A stretch of 64,000 bases of DNA from CAVQCX01 sp963711095 (GTDB lineage: Bacteria; Pseudomonadota; Gammaproteobacteria; Chromatiales; Chromatiaceae). Shown here piece after piece: positions 1 through 9,002 of the stretch. The stretch covers positions 1 to 64,000 of the forward strand of contig CAVQCX010000009.1 of assembly GCA_963711095.1 (NCBI GenBank). Reading direction: 5' to 3'. Position 1 is the stretch's first letter. Each line of letters opens with the position of its first letter. The notes beneath the pieces were generated by a model. That model saw nothing but the letters and a program-made list of their open reading frames with translations. It was not told where the DNA came from and ran no database searches. Position numbers and translations under genes: made by a program.

Positions 1-1455
1 GGCCGGCCCGATCAGCACCGGCCGGGCGATGCCCTGATCGACCGCCTGCTGGCAGACCTGCAGCACCCGCGGCTCCTCGCCCTCCGCGAACACCACCCGC
101 CCTGGCCGCTCCCGGGCCCGCTCGAACACCGGGCGCATGATCACCGCGGTCCGAAACACCTGACCGTGCAGCTGCGAGCGATAGGCCCGCAGATCCACCC
201 TGGGCCGCTCCGCCACCCCGGAGGCCATGGCGGCCTCGGCCACCGCCAGGGACACCGTCTCCAGCAGGCGCGGGTCGAAGGGTTTGGGGAGCAGGTAGTC
301 GGGACCGAAGCGCAGGCTGAGGCCGTCGTAGGCGGAGCGCACCACGTCCGAGGCCTCGGCCCGGGCCAGGCCGGCGATGGCATGGACGCAGGCGACCTTC
401 ATGGCGGCGTTGATCTCGCGCGCCCCCACATCGAGGGCACCCCGGAACAGAAAGGGAAAGCAGAGGACGTTGTTGACCTGGTTGGGATAGTCCGAGCGGC
501 CGGTGGCAATGATGGCATCAGGCCTGACCCGGCGTGCCTCCTCGGGCGCGATCTCCGGCACCGGATTGGCCAGGGCGAGGATCAGAGGCCGCTCGGCCAT
601 CCCCGGCAGCCAGTCGGGCTTGAGCACCCCCGCAGCGGAAAGGCCGAGAAAGACATCCGCCCCCTCCAGGGCCTGGGCGAGCGTGCGCAGCCCGGTGTCG
701 CGGGCATAGCGCGCCTTGTAGACGTCCATCTCCTCGGCCCGGCCGTGGTAGACCACGCCGGCGATGTCGGTGACCAGCACCTTGCCGGGGTCGAGCCCGA
801 GCGCCACCAACTGGTCCAGGCAGGCCAGGGCGGCCGCCCCGGCCCCGGCGGTGACCAGCCGGATCTCGCCGATGGACTTGCCGACCAGCTCCAGCCCGTT
901 GAGGATCGCTGCACTGACCACGATCGCCGTGCCGTGCTGGTCGTCGTGGAACACCGGAATACCCATGCGCTGCCTGAGCGCCGCCTCGATGACGAAGCAC
1001 TCGGGGGCCTTGATGTCCTCGAGATTGATGCCGCCGAAGCTCGGCTCCAGGCGCGCCACCGTCTCGATGAAGGCCTGGGGATCGGTCTCCGCCACCTCGA
1101 TATCGAACACATCGATGTCGGCGAGCTCCTTGAAGAGCACCGCCTTGCCTTCCATCACCGGCTTGGAGGCCAGGGCCCCGATGGCGCCCAAACCGAGCAC
1201 CGCGGTCCCGTTGCTGACCACCGCGACCAGATTGCCGCGCGCTGTGTAGTCCGCCGCAGCCCTGGGATCCTTGACAATCTCGCGGCAGGCCGCCGCCACC
1301 CCCGGGGAATAGGCCAGCGCCAAGTCGCGCTGATTGGCCAGGGGCTTGGTAGCCTTGATCTTGAGCTTGCCGGGGCGGGGCGCCCGGTGGTATTCCAGGG
1401 CCGCCGCCGAGAGTGCATCGGCGGCCCGGTCGGGGCCCGGATCGGATTCAGCCAT
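1..1455 (-). CDS. maeB: NADP-dependent malic enzyme, MaeB type (3' end beyond window)
   Basis: Decarboxylates malate to pyruvate with NADP, linking the TCA cycle to gluconeogenesis and NADPH supply. The frame opens at ATG 1455 (MAESDPGPD...) and runs open through 485 codons to base 1, so the gene is cut by the window edge. Visible family segments are LALAYSPGVA near residue 47, the VSNGTAVLGLG nucleotide loop, FGGINLEDIKAPECF, and FHDDQHGTA. The part at the edge (RVVFAEGEEPRVLQ) is the beginning of the phosphotransacetylase-like C-terminal domain, which separates the long MaeB form from the short form. A long antisense open frame over this gene is a GC-driven shadow. The only uncertainty is the missing C-terminus. 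Confidence 0.93.
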   Translation of the reverse strand, partial: MAESDPGPDRAADALSAAALEYHRAPRPGKLKIKATKPLANQRDLALAYSPGVAAACREIVKDPRAAADYTARGNLVAVVSNGTAVLGLGAIGALASKPVMEGKAVLFKELADIDVFDIEVAETDPQAFIETVARLEPSFGGINLEDIKAPECFVIEAALRQRMGIPVFHDDQHGTAIVVSAAILNGLELVGKSIGEIRLVTAGAGAAALACLDQLVALGLDPGKVLVTDIAGVVYHGRAEEMDVYKARYARDTGLRTLAQALEGADVFLGLSAAGVLKPDWLPGMAERPLILALANPVPEIAPEEARRVRPDAIIATGRSDYPNQVNNVLCFPFLFRGALDVGAREINAAMKVACVHAIAGLARAEASDVVRSAYDGLSLRFGPDYLLPKPFDPRLLETVSLAVAEAAMASGVAERPRVDLRAYRSQLHGQVFRTAVIMRPVFERARERPGRVVFAEGEEPRVLQVCQQAVDQGIARPVLIGPA

Positions 1456-1649
1456 GGCGAGCTCGCGGGCTGGAAGGGGGGCACGACCAACACCGTCACC
1501 CGGGAGCCCCGGGCGGGTGGACGTGCCGCGGACCGCAACAGTCTGCTGCGCGACAGGCCCTCTGCGCAACTGCTCCCAACGATCGAGCCGGGCCGCAGAG
1601 CCCATTTTCGCCAATGGCAAACGCCGCTGGCCCGCCCCACCAACGGCCG

Positions 1650-3062
1650 TCAATCCCTCCGCGACTCGAGCCTGAGCCGGATCGGCCGGTCCGGCTTGAG
1701 CGTCCCCGCGGCCCGGCAGCCCACCTCGGTACCGTCGATCGCAGCGACCCGGTATCGTGTCAGGATCATCGCCAGCACCAGGCGCGCCTCGTAGAGCGCG
1801 AACTGCATGCCTATGCAGATGCGCGGACCCAGGCTGAACGGCAGATAGGCGAAGGGGTGGCGCGCCCGAGCGGCCTCCGGGGCGAAGCGCTCCGGGTCGA
1901 AGCGCAGAGCATCGGGCCAGAACGCGGCCAGGCGGTGGGTGAAGTAAGGCGAGACCATCACGATAGCGCCCGCCGGCACACGCCAGCCGAGCAGCCGGTC
2001 TTCGCCCACCGCGTTGCGGGCCACGGTCCAGGCCGGGGGATAGAGCCGTAGCACCTCATCGATCACCTGGGACAGGTAGCCCAGCGCCTTGAGCTGCTCC
2101 AGGGTCGGCGGATCATCGGGCCCGGCAGCGTCCAGCTCGGCGACCACCCGCTCGGCGATCTGCGGATGCCGAGCGAGCAGGTACAGGGTCCAGGCCAGCA
2201 GGCCGGCAGTGGTCTCGTGGCCGGCGAGATACAGCGTCATCACCTCGTCGCGCAGCTGCCGGTCGTTCATCCCCTCGCCGCTCGCCGGGTCGCGGCTCTC
2301 GATGTAGGCGCCGAGCAGCGTCGCCTCCGGGTCCCGGGCCCGCCCCGCCCGGAAGCGCCCGATGATCTCGTAGACGATGGCGTCGAGCTCCCGGATCGCC
2401 CGCCGCAGCCGGATATTCCCCGGCGAGGGCAGCCAGAGCGGGACCTGCAAGTGACTTGGCCCGCGCCGGCCAATCCCCGCCAGCGCCACACCGAAGGCGG
2501 CCACCGCCCGCTCCGAGAGATCCTCGGCGGAGAGCCCGAACAAGGTCCGGCCCGCGATCGCCAGGGTCAGCCGGCTCATCTCGGCGCCCACATCGAGCAC
2601 CCGAGCGTCGCGCCCCGCCCAGCCGTCCAGCAGCCCCCGGGTGCAGGCCGCCATGGCATCCAGATACAGCCGCAGCCTGGCCGGTCGAAAGGCCGGGTTG
2701 GCCAGCTCCCGCTGGCGGCGCCAGCGCTCCCCCTCGGCGGTGACCAGCCCATTGCCGAGCAACAACCGCGCCCCGTCGTAGGCCGACCCCTTGATGTAGT
2801 TCTCCCGATTCGAGCGCAGCACCCGCTCCACCGCATCCGGGTGGGCGACCATCACCGCCACCCCGAGCCCAAAGGGGAGGCGAACGCCGTACACGGGTCC
2901 GTAGCGCTCTGTCAGCCGCCCAAAGGTCCCGAGCATGTCGCCCCCCGCCAGGGCGACGAGGGTCGAGACGAGCTTCAGGCCGCGCGGGCCCGCCAGTGCC
3001 GAGCCGACTTCGGATTCGCTACGAGGGGTCAAGGTGGCGTGGATGTTCCGGACAGCTCGCAA
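1650..3062 (-). CDS. Cytochrome P450
   Basis: A 470-residue P450 monooxygenase, a normal length for a soluble bacterial P450. Motifs in order are WRRQRELANPAF (C helix), the I-helix oxygen-binding motif AGHETT near residue 280, the K-helix ExxR (EVLR) near 338, and the heme loop FSLGPRICIG with its cysteine ligand near 415. All key residues are intact. No membrane anchor is obvious. The substrate cannot be read from the sequence; the closest general type is the CYP102/CYP4-like fatty-acid or terpenoid hydroxylase group (inference). No ferredoxin or reductase gene is adjacent. It lies upstream of maeB on the same strand with a gap of about 195 bp, so co-transcription is possible but unproven. 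Confidence 0.93.
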   Translation of the reverse strand: MRAVRNIHATLTPRSESEVGSALAGPRGLKLVSTLVALAGGDMLGTFGRLTERYGPVYGVRLPFGLGVAVMVAHPDAVERVLRSNRENYIKGSAYDGARLLLGNGLVTAEGERWRRQRELANPAFRPARLRLYLDAMAACTRGLLDGWAGRDARVLDVGAEMSRLTLAIAGRTLFGLSAEDLSERAVAAFGVALAGIGRRGPSHLQVPLWLPSPGNIRLRRAIRELDAIVYEIIGRFRAGRARDPEATLLGAYIESRDPASGEGMNDRQLRDEVMTLYLAGHETTAGLLAWTLYLLARHPQIAERVVAELDAAGPDDPPTLEQLKALGYLSQVIDEVLRLYPPAWTVARNAVGEDRLLGWRVPAGAIVMVSPYFTHRLAAFWPDALRFDPERFAPEAARARHPFAYLPFSLGPRICIGMQFALYEARLVLAMILTRYRVAAIDGTEVGCRAAGTLKPDRPIRLRLESRRD

Positions 3063-3473
3063 TTTTTAGAGTCTACCGAAAACCCGTCGCGACCGTCGGA
3101 CCGAGGTCGGGTGCGGTGATGCGGGAACCGCACGGGTCGCGATCGATGCGGCTCCCATCAAACATTCAAGGCTCCGACCCCCTACGGGAGGACAGCCCCC
3201 TGGCCGATCGCAGGGTCACCGAAGCACATCCAGAGTCCGTACAGACTGCTTTACCCGCCACAAGGCAAATCATGCAGCTGTTTGCTGCGCGACAGCGCAG
3301 CGCTTGCGCAGGGGACCCTGCTACCTCACTGCATCCTGCTCGCTGATTCGCTGGACGGGGCAAGAGTCGCGCAGCTCCGCATGTTCGACACACGTTCTAT
3401 TGGGGGTCGTGACACGCGTCTTCGAAAAAGGTTACAAACGCTTCGCCGAACACGTGCGACTGCCCCGGTCTCA
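3063..3473. other. Intergenic stretch, no gene seen
   Basis: About 410 bp between the P450 start and the helicase stop. Neither strand has a frame with recognisable domains. A hairpin-like GC run (GCTGCGCGACAGCGCAGCG) lies near 3283, but no T-tract follows it. The P450 promoter probably lies here. Confidence 0.5.
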
Positions 3474-6400
3474 TCATTGATCCCTTTCCAAAGGCGCGAG
3501 CAGCGCCTGTAGGTCTTGGGCGGTGAAGCTCTCCAACTGCTGGGCCTCGCCTTCCCGATAGATCCCTTCGGCGAGGGCCTGCTTCTTCTCCTGCAGGGCG
3601 AGGATCCGCTCCTCCACCGTCTCCTCGGTGATCAGCTTGTAGACGAACACCGGCTTGTCCTGGCCGATGCGGTGGGCGCGGTCCGCCGCCTGGGTCTCCA
3701 CCGCGGGGTTCCACCAGGGGTCGTAGAGGATCACCGTGTCGGCCTCGGTGAGGTTGAGTCCCACGCCGCCCGCCTTGAGGCTGATCAGGAACAGGGCGAC
3801 CTCGCCGGAGCGGAAGCGCTCTATGACCTCCTCGCGCTTGCGGGTCTGTCCGGTGAGCTTGGCGTAAGCGATATTGCGCTGCCTGAGCTCGGGCTCGATC
3901 AGCCCCAGCATGCTGGTGAACTGGGAGAAGAGCAGGATGCGCCGGCCCTCTTCGAGCTGCTCGGGCAGCATCTCCATGAGCAGGTCGAGCTTGGCCGAAT
4001 GCTTGACCTTTCCGGCCGCCGCAAGGGGCAACAGCGCCGGATGGCAGCAGGTCTGGCGCAGCTTGAGCAGAGCGTCGAGGATGGTGATATGGCTGCGGGC
4101 CAGCCCCTGGGCGGCGATGGCCTGGCGCACCCGTTTCTCCATGGACAGCCGGATGCTCTCATAGAGGGCGGCCTGATCCTCGTGCAGGGGAACGGAGCGA
4201 ATGATCTCGGTCTTGGGCGGCAGCTCTTCGAGCACGTCCTGCTTGCGGCGACGCAGCATGAACGGGGCCAGCCGACGTGCCAGCCGGGCCTGGCGCCCTC
4301 GGTCGCCGTGGGCCTCGATGGGGGTGCGCCAGTAGCGTCTGAAATGGGTCTCGTCGGCCAGGAGCCCCGGCAGCAAAAAGTCGAACTGGGCCCAGAGCTC
4401 ACCCAGATGATTCTCCATGGGGGTACCCGTGAGGCAGAGCCGATGCTGGGCGCTCAGTCGGCGCACCACGCCCGCGGCCTTGGCCTTGGGGTTCTTGATG
4501 TTCTGGGCCTCGTCGAGGATCAGGAAGCTGTAGTCCTGCTCGGCCAGGGCCTGGTGGTCGCGCGGCAGCAGAGGATAGGTGGTGATGACCAGGTCGTGCT
4601 CGCCAATGGCTTCGAAATGGGCGCTGCGCTGCGGGCCGTGCAGCACCAGCACCCGCAGCTGCGGGGTGAATTGCTGAGCCTCGCGGCGCCAGTTGCCCAT
4701 CAAGCTGGTGGGGGCGATGATCAGGGCCGGGCGGTCCAGGCGTCCGGCCTCCTTCTCCAGCAGCAGGTGGGCCAGGGTCTGCACCGTCTTGCCCAGGCCC
4801 ATGTCGTCGGCCAGGAGACCGCCGAAGCGGTACTCGCGCAGAAACTGCAGCCAGTCGAGCCCCTGCTGCTGATAGTGGCGCAGCTCGGTCTTCAGGCCGC
4901 GGGGCGACTCGGCTCGGGCAATGCCCGCGAAGTCCTTCAGCCGGGCAGCCAGCTCCCGCAGCTGGGTGCCGCCGCGCAGACGGGTCCCCGCCTCTTCCAG
5001 CTCGCTCAGCGCCGCTGCGTCGAAGCGCGACAGCCGAAGCTCTCCGTCGGCGCCGGCAGGAGCGCGGTCGTAGAGCTCGCGAAGGGTCTCCAGAAAGGGA
5101 CGCAGCCGCTCGGTCGGCAGGTCCACGTAGCGGTGCGAGCGCGACTCGCCCGGGGTATCCAGCGGCACGCTGAGTCTTTCGGGCAGGGGCTGCTCCGGGT
5201 CCAGCTCCAGCAGGGGTGCGATCAGGGGCAGCAAGGGCAGGCGCCGCCCGCCCACCTCCAGATCGAAGCGCAGGCCGAACCAGTCGTTGCCCCCACTCTC
5301 GGGCTCGTCCAGGGTCGCACTCCACTCGCCCGGGTCGAAGCGCATCAGAAAGCTGTTGTCGGTCTCGATACGCCAGCCTTCCGCCTCCAGCTGGGGCACC
5401 CGCTCCTGCAGGAACGCCGACCAGCGGCTGGCGCTGAGCATGACGCCCGAGCCTTCCATGTAGCAGAGCAAGGGCCCGGGCGTACGCAGCAGGCTGGGGT
5501 CCAAGGACGCGAATCCCGCGGAGCAAAGGCTGAGAACGGCCTTGTCCTCCGCCCCCGGGTCCCGCTCCACCAGGACCAGGCCGGCAGGGGTCTCCAACAA
5601 GCTGCGCGGCCCCGTCGGCAGAGCCGGGACCCGGTCCTCGGCGTAGAGAAAATCCAGAGCCGCCGCATGAATGTGCGCGTTGCCAGGCGCGGCCATGCCG
5701 AACAGCCGCAGGCAAGGGATGGGGGTGGCCCCCCGGTTCTCCCGGGTGGTGACCGGCCTGGGAATAGGCAGGGGCAGCCCGGGGAAATCACGCAGCATCA
5801 CCCGGCTGATCTCCTCGCCCTGCGCCTGGGACAAGGGCGGCGCCGTGAGCAGGCGCTTGAGCTGCGCCCCATTGATCCCGGGCGACTCCAGGTCGCCAAC
5901 CGTGTTGAGCTCAGGGTCGAGATACATGGGCGGCTCGGCAGCAAGCAGCCGGGCCGGTGGCTCGCTGCTCACCACCAGACGCAGTCTCTTGTCGGCCGCC
6001 TCCTTCCAGCCGATCCGGAGCTTGCGCGGCTCTCCCGGGCTCAGCGGTGGGTTGGCCGTCGAGCCCCAGTGGCAGCGCCCGGTGGCGATCATCTTGCGCA
6101 GGGCCAAGTGGGCGGCACTGCCTTCGAGAAGCAAGGGGCCCGTATGGCCATAGTAGGACGTGCCTGCCAACGTGTTGAGAAGCGGTCCAATCTCCCATTC
6201 GGTGGCCCCCACGTAAGTTACGCTCCGGAACATGAACAGGATCTCCAGGCCCACCTCTCTGCCCTTGGTCAGTCCTGTTCCGTCCTTGCGGGGCCGGCTG
6301 AGGCGCAGTTGGACCCGGGCTCCATGAGGGACCGGAGCCGGGGGACCGGCCGAGCTTCGCGAGCCCAGATTGAAGGGCTGGGGGGCTGGGAGCGGTGGGA

Positions 6401-6827
6401 GCAGCACATAGATCAGTCTGTCATCCGTCCCGCTGCCCGGCGCATCCGAGGCCTGGGCGGCGAGGTCGCGCAGCCAGGCGACCACCGAGGCGGTTTGCGG
6501 GGATGGCACCGACCTCGCCGGCGCTGAGGCGGTCTGCTCCTGATAGGCGAGGCAGGCCGCGGCCACGTGCCTGCAGTCGTACTCCTTGGGACAGCTGCAG
6601 TAGCCCTCGATGGTGATGTAGCCCTGCTCGCGGTAGATCGTCACCGTTTGCTCGCACACTAGGCCTGCGCTGTCCACCACCTCGGACTCGAAGACGACCT
6701 GGGCTGGGCCTTCCTCGGTCACCTCGACTGACCGGACCCCGCCGTCGGAGAAATCGCCCTGACCTCGCTTGAACGAGGTGCTGCCGACGGCGGTACGGAT
6801 ATCGGACAAAGTGATCCGGATGGGCAT
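3474..6827 (-). CDS. SWIM zinc-finger SNF2-family helicase
   Basis: An 1117-residue SNF2/RapA-like double-strand DNA translocase. An N-terminal SWIM zinc finger is visible as C77-x-C79 ... C85-x-H87 (CSCPKEYDCRH). A long linker follows, then the ATPase core: Walker A DDMGLGKTVQT near residue 677, the DEAQ box in LDEAQNIKN near 770, LTGTPMENHLGELWAQFDF, and the C-terminal helicase lobe with VGLNLTEADTVI and AADRAHRIGQ. The length and SWIM-SNF2 order match the bacterial HepA-like group. The role is probably remodelling of protein-DNA or RNA polymerase complexes; a defence role has been proposed for relatives but nothing here shows it. The next upstream gene is divergent debris, so it looks monocistronic. 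Confidence 0.93.
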   Translation of the reverse strand: MPIRITLSDIRTAVGSTSFKRGQGDFSDGGVRSVEVTEEGPAQVVFESEVVDSAGLVCEQTVTIYREQGYITIEGYCSCPKEYDCRHVAAACLAYQEQTASAPARSVPSPQTASVVAWLRDLAAQASDAPGSGTDDRLIYVLLPPLPAPQPFNLGSRSSAGPPAPVPHGARVQLRLSRPRKDGTGLTKGREVGLEILFMFRSVTYVGATEWEIGPLLNTLAGTSYYGHTGPLLLEGSAAHLALRKMIATGRCHWGSTANPPLSPGEPRKLRIGWKEAADKRLRLVVSSEPPARLLAAEPPMYLDPELNTVGDLESPGINGAQLKRLLTAPPLSQAQGEEISRVMLRDFPGLPLPIPRPVTTRENRGATPIPCLRLFGMAAPGNAHIHAAALDFLYAEDRVPALPTGPRSLLETPAGLVLVERDPGAEDKAVLSLCSAGFASLDPSLLRTPGPLLCYMEGSGVMLSASRWSAFLQERVPQLEAEGWRIETDNSFLMRFDPGEWSATLDEPESGGNDWFGLRFDLEVGGRRLPLLPLIAPLLELDPEQPLPERLSVPLDTPGESRSHRYVDLPTERLRPFLETLRELYDRAPAGADGELRLSRFDAAALSELEEAGTRLRGGTQLRELAARLKDFAGIARAESPRGLKTELRHYQQQGLDWLQFLREYRFGGLLADDMGLGKTVQTLAHLLLEKEAGRLDRPALIIAPTSLMGNWRREAQQFTPQLRVLVLHGPQRSAHFEAIGEHDLVITTYPLLPRDHQALAEQDYSFLILDEAQNIKNPKAKAAGVVRRLSAQHRLCLTGTPMENHLGELWAQFDFLLPGLLADETHFRRYWRTPIEAHGDRGRQARLARRLAPFMLRRRKQDVLEELPPKTEIIRSVPLHEDQAALYESIRLSMEKRVRQAIAAQGLARSHITILDALLKLRQTCCHPALLPLAAAGKVKHSAKLDLLMEMLPEQLEEGRRILLFSQFTSMLGLIEPELRQRNIAYAKLTGQTRKREEVIERFRSGEVALFLISLKAGGVGLNLTEADTVILYDPWWNPAVETQAADRAHRIGQDKPVFVYKLITEETVEERILALQEKKQALAEGIYREGEAQQLESFTAQDLQALLAPLERDQ

Positions 6828-6925
6828 GGTCGGTGACTGGGCGGCTGCGTCGGTGGATAAGGGCAGATTCTAACCGACCGGCATCCAGCGCATCTTCGTT
6901 CCGCTCCGTGACGAGCTATGGCCCC

Positions 6926-7354
6926 TTACGCGAGAGGATTCTGCCACTTCAGAGTCGGAAATCGTCCGCAGTCGGAATCGCTCGAACAGAGCATGCAGCC
7001 ATGCTCGATGGCCAGCGCGGCCAAGTGGGCGTCGGTCACCATATTGCCCCGTGCCTGGCCGCCCGTGAGCATCTGTTGAAACACGACCCAGTGCCTTTGC
7101 GTGGGCTGGACCGGGCGGGTGCACGGCTGGTCCAGCCAGCTCTGCACTCGTGCCGTGGCTTGGGCAACCGACCGGGGATGCTGGAAGACGCGACGGCTGG
7201 TGCCGATGCGAATATATGCGGAAGCCACAACCCAGCTCAGGCAGACGGTATCTGAGCCAGAGAGCTGGGCGTCCCACCAGGAGCGGGTCTGTTGATGTAG
7301 CGGGCTGAGGGAATCTTCGGCGTAGAGGAGTACGTTTGCGTCGACCAATATCAA
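6926..7354 (-). CDS. vapC: PIN-domain ribonuclease toxin (VapC family)
   Basis: A 142-residue VapC-type endoribonuclease toxin. The PIN active site is visible: the first acidic residue in MILVDANVLLYAED, and the C-terminal SDSDCGRFPTL segment with DAHLAALAIEHG before it. Translation appears to start at TTG 7354, which overlaps the TGA of the preceding antitoxin fragment (TTGA), the usual coupling in vapBC. All core acidic residues seem present, so the toxin looks intact. Its cognate antitoxin is short (next entry). The tRNA or mRNA target cannot be read from the sequence. Confidence 0.85.
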   Translation of the reverse strand: MILVDANVLLYAEDSLSPLHQQTRSWWDAQLSGSDTVCLSWVVASAYIRIGTSRRVFQHPRSVAQATARVQSWLDQPCTRPVQPTQRHWVVFQQMLTGGQARGNMVTDAHLAALAIEHGCMLCSSDSDCGRFPTLKWQNPLA

Positions 7355-7476
7355 CGGGCGTCTTCTCCCTCCACCTGGGCGAGCAACTCCTGGATATTGT
7401 CCAGATCAAGGCCGGAGCGCAGCCCCATGCGGTGAGGCTCAGTCACGTAAAGGCGTTGGTGGGCGGGCTTTTCCAC
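7351..7476 (-). CDS. vapB: Short VapB-like antitoxin (probably 5'-truncated)
   Basis: A 41-residue frame from GTG 7476 to TGA 7351 reads VEKPAHQRLYVTEPHRMGLR and ends DNIQELLAQVEGEDAR. That tail is typical of antitoxins paired with this VapC subgroup. The usual N-terminal DNA-binding part is absent. The frame stays open upstream for about 13 more codons, but those overlap the tail of another broken toxin. I infer that recombination joined a decayed PIN gene to the 3' part of a vapB gene. It may still neutralise the toxin, since C-terminal antitoxin segments do the toxin binding, but repression would be lost. Confidence 0.6.
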   Translation of the reverse strand: MEKPAHQRLYVTEPHRMGLRSGLDLDNIQELLAQVEGEDAR

Positions 7477-7705
7477 CTGCTCCAGTCCCCACCTGAAGCC
7501 CCTCGGCCTCCAGGCAGGTCAGCGCCCTGTCGTTGGTCAGGATACCGTCCGCTTGACCGGCCAGTGCCGTGGCTGCGTGGATGGCGTCAGGGGTCCTCAG
7601 CCCATGCTGGGCCCGCAGGCGGGCGGCCTCCATGCCCATCTCGGCGGACAAGGCGAGCATCTCCAGGTTGCGAAATTCCCCGAGTCGGCGGGATCGGGTT
7701 GGCGC
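7439..7705 (-). pseudogene. PIN-domain toxin remnant (N-terminal half missing)
   Basis: Directly after the stop of the AbrB-type antitoxin the same frame reads on through 15 codons and then gives MEAARLRAQHGLRTPDAIHA and TALAGQADGILTNDRALTCL. That is the second half of a PIN domain, containing the D-A-I-H and TND motifs. The first half, with the leading catalytic Asp, is absent and there is no proper start next to a ribosome-binding site. The C-terminal tail is out of family character and runs into the vapB fragment. This is a broken toxin next to an intact antitoxin. Confidence 0.7.
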
Positions 7706-7936
7706 TCAGCGACCCCAATCGGCCCTCGCCCGCTCCAGATCCTCCGCGTATCCCCTCCAAAGCTCGGAGACCAGCTCCGCCAAGGCATCTACGTCGGAAG
7801 CGGGCGCCTTACGGATGACCGCGTGGTCACCTTCCACCTCGATCACCAAGCGGTCCCCGGGGCGCAGCCCGAGCTGTCGCCGGACCTCTGCCGGTAGCAC
7901 GACCTGAGATTTCGAGCTCAACGTGGCGGTGGACAT
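7706..7936 (-). CDS. AbrB/SpoVT-family antitoxin
   Basis: A 76-residue swapped-hairpin DNA-binding antitoxin. The AbrB fold signature STATLSSKSQVVLPAEVRRQ followed by LGLRPGDRLVIEVEGD is complete, and the C-terminal helix (ALAELVSELWRGY) is the toxin-binding part. The partner is the truncated PIN gene immediately downstream in the same frame. The antitoxin therefore seems to be an orphan kept after toxin loss. Confidence 0.85.
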   Translation of the reverse strand: MSTATLSSKSQVVLPAEVRRQLGLRPGDRLVIEVEGDHAVIRKAPASDVDALAELVSELWRGYAEDLERARADWGR

Positions 7937-8014
7937 GGGGCTTTCCAGGATTGCTTTACTACCGACTAAAGCATGGCCCTACGTCGCCCGCAATGGCCGA
8001 GCCGCTTCCGCAGG

Positions 8015-8115
8015 CTTGGGGCATGCGATCCTGGACGAGACAGACTTCGCCCCGGCGCGCGGATTACATACACCACAATCCGGTGAAGCGCGGGCAAATC
8101 GGGCGCCGCAGCGCG
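8015..8115 (+). pseudogene. Fragment of a REP-associated tyrosine transposase (RAYT)
   Basis: The bases match the 3' part of the two complete RAYT genes at 9171 and 11659. A GAC-GAG-ACA-GAC-TTC stretch (DETDF) is followed by a frameshift into ADYIHHNPVKRG, the conserved catalytic-Tyr region. Everything before and after is gone and the frame is broken, so this is a dead fragment marking an earlier RAYT copy beside the toxin-antitoxin genes. Confidence 0.75.
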
Positions 8116-8201
8116 AGGCTGGTCAGAAATGCGGGCCAGGGTCCGAGGGGAGATTGGCATCTAGAGTTGATGCTTTACGTACCGCGTACTATTCTTTCGC
8201 C

Positions 8202-8483
8202 GTGATCAAGACCTTCCGCAACAAGGACACGTTGGCGATCTTTCAGGGGGTCTTCGCAAGACGCCTCCCGCGGGAAATCCAGGGACGGGCGTTGGACAAG
8301 CTACGAATGCTCGACGCGGCCGAGCAGCTGGAGGACCTGAGCGTGCCCCCATCCAACCAGCTGGAGCGACTGAAGGGTGATCGCGCAGAGCAACTGAGCA
8401 TCCGCATCAACGCGCAATGGCGTGTCTGTTTCCGCTGGGAGAACGGCCATGCCTACGACGTCGAGATTGTCGACTACCACTGA
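8202..8483 (+). CDS. higB: HigB-family mRNA interferase toxin
   Basis: A 93-residue RelE/HigB-like ribosome-dependent mRNA endonuclease. GTG 8202 gives MIKTFRNKDTLAIFQGVFAR, then RRLPREIQGRALDKLRMLDA, and ends with RINAQWRVCFRWENGHAYDV and EIVDYH. This is the standard HigB layout, with toxin encoded before antitoxin. The frame is open upstream to 7923, but that extension is the RAYT debris, so I choose the GTG. Both genes are complete and lie 13 bp apart. Confidence 0.9.
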   Translation: MIKTFRNKDTLAIFQGVFARRLPREIQGRALDKLRMLDAAEQLEDLSVPPSNQLERLKGDRAEQLSIRINAQWRVCFRWENGHAYDVEIVDYH

Positions 8484-8496
8484 GCGAGGGCAATCC

Positions 8497-8844
8497 ATGA
8501 GCATCCGCGCACAGGAGGCCGAGAGCTTCGCGCTGTCCGATGCCTCTTCGGGCCAAGCAATTCCACTTTCCACCCCCGGGGAGATCCTGCGCCGCGAGTT
8601 CCTCGATCCCCTGGAGCTTTCGGGCGCGGCGCTGGCGCGAGCGCTGAAGGTCCCGCCCAATCGCGTCAGCTCGATACTGAACGGGACACGCTCCATCACC
8701 GCCGACACTGCCCTGCGCCTGGCCCGCTATTTCGGCACGACCGCCGAGTTTTGGCTGAACCTTCAAAAGGATTACGACCTGCGCGTCACCCGCAGCTCAG
8801 CGGGCAAGCGGATCGAGAAAGAGGTCAACCCGCGGGCGGCGTGA
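8497..8844 (+). CDS. higA: HigA-family antitoxin, XRE-type
   Basis: A 115-residue helix-turn-helix antitoxin. PGEILRREFLDPLELSGAAL starts the HTH, followed by ALKVPPNRVSSILNGTRSIT (recognition helix) and FGTTAEFWLNLQKDYDLRV, the HigA/VapI signature. ATG 8497 is preceded by GCGAGGGC as ribosome-binding site. It would bind HigB and repress the shared promoter. An N-terminal extension of about 25 residues before the HTH is a little longer than usual. Confidence 0.9.
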   Translation: MSIRAQEAESFALSDASSGQAIPLSTPGEILRREFLDPLELSGAALARALKVPPNRVSSILNGTRSITADTALRLARYFGTTAEFWLNLQKDYDLRVTRSSAGKRIEKEVNPRAA

Positions 8845-8881
8845 CGGTTCCCCCGCCTCTATAGAGTGCCCCAGGGCGCCG

Positions 8882-8945
8882 CCGCGAGCCTGACGGCCCG
8901 CGGAACAGGGTTAAAGGCAAAAACGTGGAGGGTCATCGGTGATCA
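8882..8945 (-). repeat. Third, decayed copy of the segment found downstream of the DGR variable genes
   Basis: On the minus strand this reads TGACCCTCCACGTTTTTGCC and continues to CCGCGGGCC-GTCA-GGCTCGCGG. It is clearly related to the sequence right after VR1 (9791-9844) and VR2 (12438-12491). The VR hairpin is no longer paired here and the palindrome has one mismatch. No variable gene is attached. It is probably the end of a lost third target or cassette. Confidence 0.7.
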
Positions 8946-9002
8946 TTCCCCAGGCACGTACAAGCCGTCCCTGGCGCACCCACCGGGTCTGATCCCACTC
9001 CA

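Noticed and set aside
166..1794. 542-residue + strand open frame
   Set aside because: It lies antisense to maeB, whose reverse strand gives a clear malic enzyme. Its own translation has no domain and its composition is that of an antisense shadow.
3516..6527. 1003-residue + strand open frame
   Set aside because: Antisense to the SNF2 helicase; rich in Q, L, G and H as expected from complementing GC-rich codons.
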